A DNA stretch of 64,000 bases from Oceanicella sp. SM1341 (GTDB taxonomy: Bacteria > Pseudomonadota > Alphaproteobacteria > Rhodobacterales > Rhodobacteraceae): assembly GCF_003448965.1 (NCBI RefSeq), contig NZ_QRGC01000012.1, forward strand, positions 87,297-151,296, written 5' to 3'. This document shows positions 59,284-64,000 of this stretch, piece after piece. Position numbers and translations under genes: made by a program. Positions within the stretch are counted from its first letter, which is position 1, and the number at the start of each line of letters is the position of its first letter. The notes below the pieces were generated by a model. It ran no database searches and had not been told where the DNA came from. It worked only from the letters and a program-made list of their open reading frames with translations.

Positions 59284-59529
59284 ATGAACCACCTCAAATC
59301 TTACCTCAAGCAGATCACCTCCGAGGAAACGCTGTCTGCGGCGATGGCGGCTCTGTCTGAGGACACCGGCCGCTCAACCGACGCAATTCAAGTTGCGGCC
59401 CATCGGGGGCGTTTGCCGGGTCACTGGTATCCCGACATCGTCAAGTTCGCGCTCGCGCGCGGCTTTCCCATGCCGCCGGAAGATCTGTTCAACTTGCGGC
59501 GTCAGCGCAGTTCGGAGACCGCGGAGTGA
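59284..59529 (+). CDS. Cro-like small protein
   Basis: The 81-residue protein (YLKQITSEETLSAAMAALSEDTGRSTDAIQVAAHRGRLPGHWYPDIVKFALARGFPMPPEDLF) has a predicted helix-turn-helix and is the first rightward gene opposite the repressor, the position of Cro. Family not firmly recognised. The start is 12 bases after the second operator. Confidence 0.7.
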   Translation: MNHLKSYLKQITSEETLSAAMAALSEDTGRSTDAIQVAAHRGRLPGHWYPDIVKFALARGFPMPPEDLFNLRRQRSSETAE

Positions 59530-59691
59530 CTGCCGCTGTGTCGAAAAGCGGCAATTGCGGGGGCGGAGTAATGTCCGCCCCCGCGCCCCTGCTGAAACCC
59601 TCTCCCTCGCACCGCACCTCCCTCTCGCACCTGCAACATGCCCAACGGGCATGGCAGGCGACAGGGAATAGCTTTCCGGAGGTTTTGACAC

Positions 59692-60183
59692 ATGCGCCCG
59701 CAGCGCCCGAACTCCTACACCGAGATGATCTCCGACGCGCTCGACCAGGCTGGCCGCAAGCTGGCCTGCGCCGAGCTGGGCAAGTCGGCCTCCACCCTGA
59801 GCCGCTGGACCGACCCGGACACCGAGACCGGCCGGCGCATGTCCGTGAAGGACCTCGATCACCTCGCCCGCACCTCGCCGGAAGCGGCGAGCGCCATGGC
59901 GCGCCATTTCGCGGCGCTGGCCGGCGGCTTCTTCATGCCCGGTGTGGCTGGCGAGGGGGACATCTCGCAGGCCGCGGGCGCGGTGATGATGCGCGTCGGC
60001 GAGACGCAGGTTGCGATGCTCGAAGCGCTCGGCCCGCGGTCCAGTCTGCAAGGGGACCTGACACGCGAGGAGGCGCAGCACATCCGGCCGCTGGTGGTCG
60101 AGGACATCGATGCCTGCGCCGCACTCCTGGCGCTGATCGACGAGCGCCTGCGGCCGCAGGTGATCCGGAGCGGTGCGGCATGA
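59692..60183 (+). CDS. Phage early regulatory-type protein
   Basis: The 163-residue protein starts RPQRPNSYTEMISDALDQAGRKLACAELGKSASTLSRWTDPDTETGRRMSVKDLDHLAR, an HTH region resembling CII-type or phage regulatory proteins, followed by an acidic helical half. GGAGG eight bases before the ATG supports the start; ATGA overlap with the next gene. Between 59530 and 59691 there is no supported gene. Confidence 0.68.
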   Translation: MRPQRPNSYTEMISDALDQAGRKLACAELGKSASTLSRWTDPDTETGRRMSVKDLDHLARTSPEAASAMARHFAALAGGFFMPGVAGEGDISQAAGAVMMRVGETQVAMLEALGPRSSLQGDLTREEAQHIRPLVVEDIDACAALLALIDERLRPQVIRSGAA

Positions 60184-60617
60184 GCCCCGCCGTTCGCACA
60201 CTGACCCCGGAGCTGCGCCGCGATCTGCGTGACCGGCTGCTCGCCGCGCCGGGCGAGTCCATCCCCGAGATATTCGCGCATGTCGCCGCCGAGACGGGGC
60301 TGGCCCGCGAGCTCATCTGGTGCGCCGTGAAGGATCTGGATGAGCGCGGCATGCCTCGGCGGGGCCGGCGCACAGGCTATTCCGAGGGCTCCATGGCCGC
60401 CCGCATCATCGCGGCCCGGCGCCGCGTGGCCGCGGGAGAGCCGATCTCGGCCGTGCGGCGCTCCATGGGGGGCAGCATGGCCGAGGTGACCGCCATGCTG
60501 CATGGCCACGGGCGTTTCGCCCAACTCCGGCCGACGCTCGCCGAGCTGGTCGCCGAGGGGCTCGCCAACGGCATCGCGAACAACCTCGAGCAGCGGAAGG
60601 AGGCGGCCAATGGGTAG
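60180..60617 (+). CDS. Hypothetical protein, helical
   Basis: The 145-residue protein (TPELRRDLRDRLLAAPGESIPEIFAHVAAETGLARELIWCAVKDLDERG) has HTH-like features in both halves (GEPISAVRRSMGGSMAEVTAML). Family not recognised. Coupled by four-base and eight-base overlaps to its neighbours. Confidence 0.62.
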   Translation: MSPAVRTLTPELRRDLRDRLLAAPGESIPEIFAHVAAETGLARELIWCAVKDLDERGMPRRGRRTGYSEGSMAARIIAARRRVAAGEPISAVRRSMGGSMAEVTAMLHGHGRFAQLRPTLAELVAEGLANGIANNLEQRKEAANG

Positions 60618-60825
60618 GCAGACGCCCAACAGCTACACCGATCAGCAGATCCTGCGCATGCTGGACCTACAGGCGAAGGGGTGGACCGGAAAGGCCATCG
60701 CCGAAGAGATGACCCGGTGCGGCCTACCGATGTCGAGGGCGGGCGCGCTCGGGCTCTTGCAGAGGGTCAAGCGCGAGACCGATGCCAGTGAGGGGGGCCC
60801 GGTCCTGGCCTCGGTGGCGCCATGA
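60610..60825 (+). CDS. Small helix-turn-helix protein
   Basis: The 71-residue protein (SYTDQQILRMLDLQAKGWTGKAIAEEMTRCGLPMSRAGALGLLQRVKRE) has a simple HTH of the type that recognises DNA in small phage regulators. GGAAGGAGG precedes the ATG at 60610. It overlaps the next gene by four bases. Confidence 0.65.
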   Translation: MGRQTPNSYTDQQILRMLDLQAKGWTGKAIAEEMTRCGLPMSRAGALGLLQRVKRETDASEGGPVLASVAP

Positions 60826-61397
60826 GGTCCGCCGCCACATCCACTTTCGACGACTACGAGGAGCAGCTGATGCTGGTCACCGATGGCGCCAGCATCAAGC
60901 GGGCAGCATATCTGACCGGGAGCAACGGATACCTCGCCACCTGGCTGTCGAAGCGCCGCATCAGCCTCGCAGCGATCCGGGAGGTAGGGCCCGACGCCGC
61001 CGGCCTTCGTCGGCTGTGTGACGTCCCTGTTGCGGCCAAGCCGGCCAATATCCACACCCGCGACCTCTTCGCCGAAATGCCCGAGTTGATGTTGCGTCTC
61101 GCAGCCGGGGAAAGGGAGGTCGAGGTGATGCCTGACCGGTCGCTTCGCATCCGGCTGCGTTCCTGGCTCGATAGACGCGGGCTGCACGTGTCCGACCTTC
61201 GCGCTGTCGGGCCCGACCTCGACCGCCTTCGAGAGATCGCCAAGTGTGGCCCCACGCAGGCGCCCCCGGCCGATCCGCGCCTTGTGCGGGCCGCCGACCA
61301 GTTGCGCCGTGGCGGGCGCCCTCTGACCATTGCCAAGGCGATGGGCATCGATCCGAAAGCGGTCGAGGCCCTCGCCCGGGAGATCCACCATGCATGA
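60822..61397 (+). CDS. Hypothetical protein with repeated HTH-like segments
   Basis: The 191-residue protein contains segments of HTH type (DGASIKRAAYLTGSNGYLATWLSKR; GRPLTIAKAMGIDPKAVEALAREIH) and two similar motifs (REVGPDAAGLRRLCDV and RAVGPDLDRLREIAKC), suggesting an internal duplication. No family recognised. In operon with its neighbours. Confidence 0.62.
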   Translation: MRSAATSTFDDYEEQLMLVTDGASIKRAAYLTGSNGYLATWLSKRRISLAAIREVGPDAAGLRRLCDVPVAAKPANIHTRDLFAEMPELMLRLAAGEREVEVMPDRSLRIRLRSWLDRRGLHVSDLRAVGPDLDRLREIAKCGPTQAPPADPRLVRAADQLRRGGRPLTIAKAMGIDPKAVEALAREIHHA

Positions 61398-62028
61398 CCT
61401 GCCTGTCTATCCGATCGAGTGGGGCACGCCCCTGCGCGGCGACTGGGTGCCCTTCAAGTTTCGCAAGCTGCGCGATTCCCGCGCCGTGCCCCGAGTGGAC
61501 CCCGCCGCCGGATTCTACGGCTTCTTGCTGTGGGGGGCCGCATGCGAGCAGGACCCGGTGGGCACGTTGCCCGATGATGACCTCGACCTGGCGAACCTGG
61601 CCGGCCTCGGGCGAGATGTCGACGGCTGGCGCCGGGTCCGCGAGGGCGCGCTCTTCGGCTGGTCGCACTGCCAGTGCGAGATCCGGGGAGAGATGGTCGT
61701 GCGCCTGCACAATCCGGAAGTCACCGACATGATCCTCGAACAGCTCGACTGGATGGACAAGTCGCGCAAGACCAGCGCGAAGGGCACCGAGCGCTCGAAC
61801 CTGACGCGCCTGCGCAAGAAGATGCTGGAGGCCGGCGCCCACGCGGGGCTCACGCAGCGTGAGGACTTCGTGATCGCGGTCGAGGCCGAGCTCAAGACCT
61901 ACTGCGACAGCCGGCGCACGGTGCCGAACGTCCGCCGGGCCATGGATGCGGTCTCCATGCGCGATGCTGCGGGCCAGCAGGTGGCGAACGTCGTGGGGGC
62001 GCGCCGCATCGGGGAGGCCGGGACGTGA
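61390..62028 (+). CDS. DUF1376-like phage replication protein
   Basis: The 212-residue protein has GFYGFLLWGAACEQDPVGTLPDDDLDLANLAGLGRDVDGWRRVREGALFGW, the layout of DUF1376 domains found in phage replication initiators, and a basic middle region (KSRKTSAKGTERSNLTRLRKKM). It directly precedes two 29-bp direct repeats, as expected for an initiator next to its origin. Confidence 0.6.
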   Translation: MHDLPVYPIEWGTPLRGDWVPFKFRKLRDSRAVPRVDPAAGFYGFLLWGAACEQDPVGTLPDDDLDLANLAGLGRDVDGWRRVREGALFGWSHCQCEIRGEMVVRLHNPEVTDMILEQLDWMDKSRKTSAKGTERSNLTRLRKKMLEAGAHAGLTQREDFVIAVEAELKTYCDSRRTVPNVRRAMDAVSMRDAAGQQVANVVGARRIGEAGT

Positions 62029-62038
62029 AACTGCCTCG

Positions 62039-62109
62039 CGAGGCACTCCGCTGCAGCAGCGCTGCAGTTTGAGGCACTTCCGAGGCACTTCGCTGCAGTA
62101 GCGCTGCAG
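62039..62109. repeat. Two 29-bp direct repeats, possible replication origin
   Basis: Copies at 62039-62067 and 62081-62109 share CGAGGCACT, CGCTGCAG and AGCGCTGCAG with only two C-to-T differences. Further GAGGCACTT and CTGCCTCG pieces lie between and after them. The block sits in the 186-base gap after the DUF1376-like gene and resembles iterons. Confidence 0.65.
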
Positions 62110-62214
62110 CACCGAGGCGCTTTCGTCTGCCTCAAAACTGCCTCGCAGCTAAAGGAAATGAAATGAATAACCCCCTTACCCCCTGAACAGTGAGCCTGTG
62201 GATAACTTCGGATC

Positions 62215-62835
62215 ATGCAGAGAGAGGCTGAGCAGATGACCACCGAAAGCGAGACGACAGAACCGGTCACCGGCAAGGCTGCCGTGAGAGAGCTGGTGAT
62301 CGACCGGCTGAACGGGGCAGGGTTCCAGCGCCCGACCGGCACCACGGTGGATGGGCATCGGGCAGAGCTCGAGCGCATCGCGGCGAAGCTCGCCTACCTC
62401 GACCGCGCCGATCTCGCCACGCTGGCCGAGGGGCTGATGACCATGGGCGAGGGCAAGGCCGGCGACCGCTGGCCGCGCGAGGTCCGGGTGGTGAAGTTCG
62501 CCCACACGATCAGCGCACCGCCGCCGGGCTTCGACCGCAAGGTGACCAGCTTCATGGCCTGCGCCGTCGGCCGGCGTGCCCAGGCGGAAGGCTGGGCGGG
62601 GCCGCTGCTCTCGGCACTGGTGAAGCCGGGCCCGCCGCCCACCTCGGATTACGCCCTGTCCCAGCTGCGCGAGCAGGCTGCCGAGGATCGGCGCCGGCTT
62701 CAGATCATCGAGGAACGGATCGCGGCGGGGCAGGTGCTCAGCGAGGACGATGCCCGGTTCCGGAGTTTCTGGGATCGGCGCGAGAAGACGGCCGCGCAGC
62801 TGGTGCGCGGCGTGATCATGGCAGGAGGTCAGTGA
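62215..62835 (+). CDS. Hypothetical phage protein
   Basis: The 206-residue protein (AVRELVIDRLNGAGFQRPTG..., YLDRADLATLAEGLMTMGEGKAGDRWPREVRVVKFAHTIS, DYALSQLREQAAEDRRRLQIIEERIAAG) is mainly helical and of unknown family; its middle part resembles proteins encoded beside phage replication genes. An alternative start is ATG 62236. It abuts the next gene. Confidence 0.62.
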   Translation: MQREAEQMTTESETTEPVTGKAAVRELVIDRLNGAGFQRPTGTTVDGHRAELERIAAKLAYLDRADLATLAEGLMTMGEGKAGDRWPREVRVVKFAHTISAPPPGFDRKVTSFMACAVGRRAQAEGWAGPLLSALVKPGPPPTSDYALSQLREQAAEDRRRLQIIEERIAAGQVLSEDDARFRSFWDRREKTAAQLVRGVIMAGGQ

Positions 62836-63479
62836 TGGGTGTGGGCCGCAAGCGCAAGGTGGCGACGACGCTGCCGCAGGTGGAGCTCGGGGGCGCGGAC
62901 TGGGATGCCGGAGCCAGCGTGACCCGCTCGGTCGCCGTGGCACGGGGCGAGGTCTGCCGGGTGAAGGTGGTGCGGGACGCACGCACGGGCGCGCATCGGA
63001 TCGTCCCGCGGGACACCGAGCAGCGCGAAGTGGGCGCGCGGGCCCGGCTGCGGATGATCACTGAGCCGGTGCCGGAGGATGCGAACGGCCGGCGCCGGCG
63101 GCGGGTGCTGCACCCCGTCGAGGACATGTACGCGCGCGGCATCCTGGACAAACAGCAGCGCGCCGCCGGCCTCGCCCTGGCCGATGCGTGGGAAGCCTGC
63201 CAGCGCACGCCCGCGGCGGATCTTTCGCAGCCCCGCGTGGACAGCACGCCCAACCCCGAAGCTCGGACCGTGATCCTGCTCGACGCCCAGCACCGCTATG
63301 CGCGGCTCGCCCGGCAGATCCCGAAGGATGCCAGGAGCGTGGTGGAGCATGTGTGCTGCGATGGGAGATATCTGCGGGATGGGTGCGCGTCGGGTGGCAA
63401 AGGACTGATGGTCTCGACGGAACGCCTGCAAATGGCCCTGAGTGTCCTCTACGCGTCCGGTGTGGTAGCCGATGCCTGA
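62835..63479 (+). CDS. Phage protein with DUF6456-like features
   Basis: The 214-residue protein has a basic N-terminus, then LHPVEDMYARGILDKQQRAAGLALADAW and, at the end, SVVEHVCCDGRYL...LQMALSVLYASG. The order and the Cys-Cys helix recall the C-terminal domain of the chromosomal DUF6456-type protein at 31708-32898. Its place at the end of the early operon would suit a late-gene activator. GGAGG six bases before the ATG at 62835 decides the start. Confidence 0.62.
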   Translation: MGVGRKRKVATTLPQVELGGADWDAGASVTRSVAVARGEVCRVKVVRDARTGAHRIVPRDTEQREVGARARLRMITEPVPEDANGRRRRRVLHPVEDMYARGILDKQQRAAGLALADAWEACQRTPAADLSQPRVDSTPNPEARTVILLDAQHRYARLARQIPKDARSVVEHVCCDGRYLRDGCASGGKGLMVSTERLQMALSVLYASGVVADA

Positions 63480-63553
63480 GCGCCCGCGCAGTCAACTCTG
63501 ATCAAGGTTGTTGACAGGGACCGCTTAACAGGGCACATAAATGCACAGTAGAG

Positions 63554-63586
63554 AAACCCCGCCCGGAGATCCCGGCGCGGGGTTTT
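63554..63586 (+). terminator. Rho-independent terminator of the rightward early operon
   Basis: AAACCCCGC pairs with GCGGGGTTT around an inner CCGG/CCGG, followed by TTTT, 75 bases after the last early gene. Confidence 0.85.
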
Positions 63587-63598
63587 CCATTTCCGACC

Positions 63599-63928
63599 TC
63601 AATCTTCCAGGCGGGTGTAGAGTGGCTCCATCTCCCAAGCACGTTGGGCCATCTCCCCGATCTCCTCGAGCTCTTCTATGGAGTGAGCATCGAGCAGGTG
63701 GAGCGTCTCTCGCAGCACTTGCTTCGCGATTTCCGCGAACTGCTGTTCATATGCTCCGATGGTGCAGGCGCGATCCTTCGCTAGGGGAATTGCAACGCCA
63801 ACTTGAGGATGGCCTAGCTCGGGCCCGTGGCCGGAGTAGCTCATAGTCAGGGTCATCCAGACCACGTTGTGAAACCCTTGATGCCCTCCACCGGGCTCAA
63901 ATTGCGCCGTGTGTAATTTCAATGGCAT
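63599..63928 (-). CDS. Hypothetical protein
   Basis: The 109-residue acidic protein (FHNVVWMTLTMSYSGHGPELGHPQVGVAIPLAKDRACTIGAYEQQFAEIAKQVLRETLHLLD) is of unknown family. GGAGG about seven bases before the ATG supports it. It converges with the early operon at the terminator. The last 72 bases of the window show nothing further. Confidence 0.62.
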   Translation of the reverse strand: MPLKLHTAQFEPGGGHQGFHNVVWMTLTMSYSGHGPELGHPQVGVAIPLAKDRACTIGAYEQQFAEIAKQVLRETLHLLDAHSIEELEEIGEMAQRAWEMEPLYTRLED

Positions 63929-64000
63929 TGGAAATCCTCCGCTAAAATCGGCTTCAACGATGCCACGTCGGCCGGAGCGCCGACGACGATTCTTTTGGCT

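Larger units (their letters stand above)
53269..64000. mobile_element. Integrated phage-like element (left part)
   Basis: The element is bounded on the left by the tRNA-Gly fragment. It holds an integrase, an excisionase-like gene, many small overlapping genes, a repressor/Cro switch with repeated operators, and a replication-type operon with direct repeats. No capsid, terminase or tail genes are reached before the window ends, so prophage versus satellite cannot be decided here. Confidence 0.85.

Noticed and set aside
59526..60179. Upstream extension of the frame of the gene at 60180-60617
   Set aside because: It overlaps the better supported gene at 59692-60183 in another frame and its sequence becomes Arg/Pro/Ala-rich there; an ATG with GGAG at 59571 is the only support.

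Overview
The window is very GC-rich chromosomal DNA from an alphaproteobacterium, most probably of the Rhodobacterales/Rhodobacteraceae. The evidence is the imuA-imuB-dnaE2 mutagenesis cassette, SOS boxes of the alphaproteobacterial form (GTTC-N7-GTTC / GAAC-N7-GAAC) in front of imuA and recA, small families largely confined to this order (DUF6477- and DUF6456-type proteins), a MeaB-type mutase chaperone, a non-pyrrolysine MttB homologue and a GapR-like protein. I did not recognise a species.

Layout of the core chromosome (1-53268). 1-5466: LysE-type exporter (cut by the window edge), ornithine decarboxylase-type enzyme, low-molecular-weight phosphatase, sirtuin, PCu(A)C copper chaperone, rpmB, meaB. 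5604-13056: the SOS mutasome operon imuA-imuB-dnaE2. imuB carries a large tandem-repeat insertion and dnaE2 a (GAGGCT)13 tract. 13295-17665: PhzF-like isomerase, BCCT transporter and the polyamine operon speD-speE behind a good promoter and a potentially structured leader. 17913-24417: two sulfotransferase-like proteins, recA with its own SOS box, alaS, two small dimeric alpha/beta-barrel proteins and a MarR regulator with a double palindromic operator. 24492-39814: aldo/keto reductases, an FAD monooxygenase, guaA, the MttB-family protein, DUF6477/DUF6456 proteins, a phasin-like/helix-hairpin-helix fusion, tpiA, two Fe-S assembly genes, tgt, lon with a heat-shock-type promoter, an HU-like protein and tRNA-Val(UAC). 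40054-46838: an accessory block with an RTX protein, two CatB-like acetyltransferases and three sulfotransferase-like proteins. 47172-52692: a cluster resembling the biuret/carboxybiuret (or oxalurate) part of ureide catabolism: an AtzE/AtzG-type amidase, an NCS2 permease, a BiuH-like hydrolase, an AtzH-like protein and a LysR regulator.

53269 to the window end is an integrated phage-like element. Its left edge is a 48-base copy of the 3' end of tRNA-Gly(CCC), followed by a tyrosine integrase, an excisionase-like protein and a string of tightly overlapping small leftward genes (including a C5-methyltransferase-like protein and a GapR-like protein). Then come a repressor/Cro-type switch with four sites of the form CTTAC-N5-GTAAG (two perfect, two with mismatches in the left half) and a rightward early operon with a DUF1376-like replication protein followed by two 29-bp direct repeats. 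The right end, with the intact tRNA, lies outside the window.

How the genes work together: the ornithine decarboxylase, SpeD and SpeE supply the three steps from ornithine to spermidine. RecA and the mutasome form one DNA-damage regulon through shared LexA boxes. The amidase/hydrolase/permease/LysR block is a plausible nitrogen-scavenging unit. The acetyltransferase/sulfotransferase block looks like surface-glycan or secreted-polymer modification, although no backbone synthesis genes are present.
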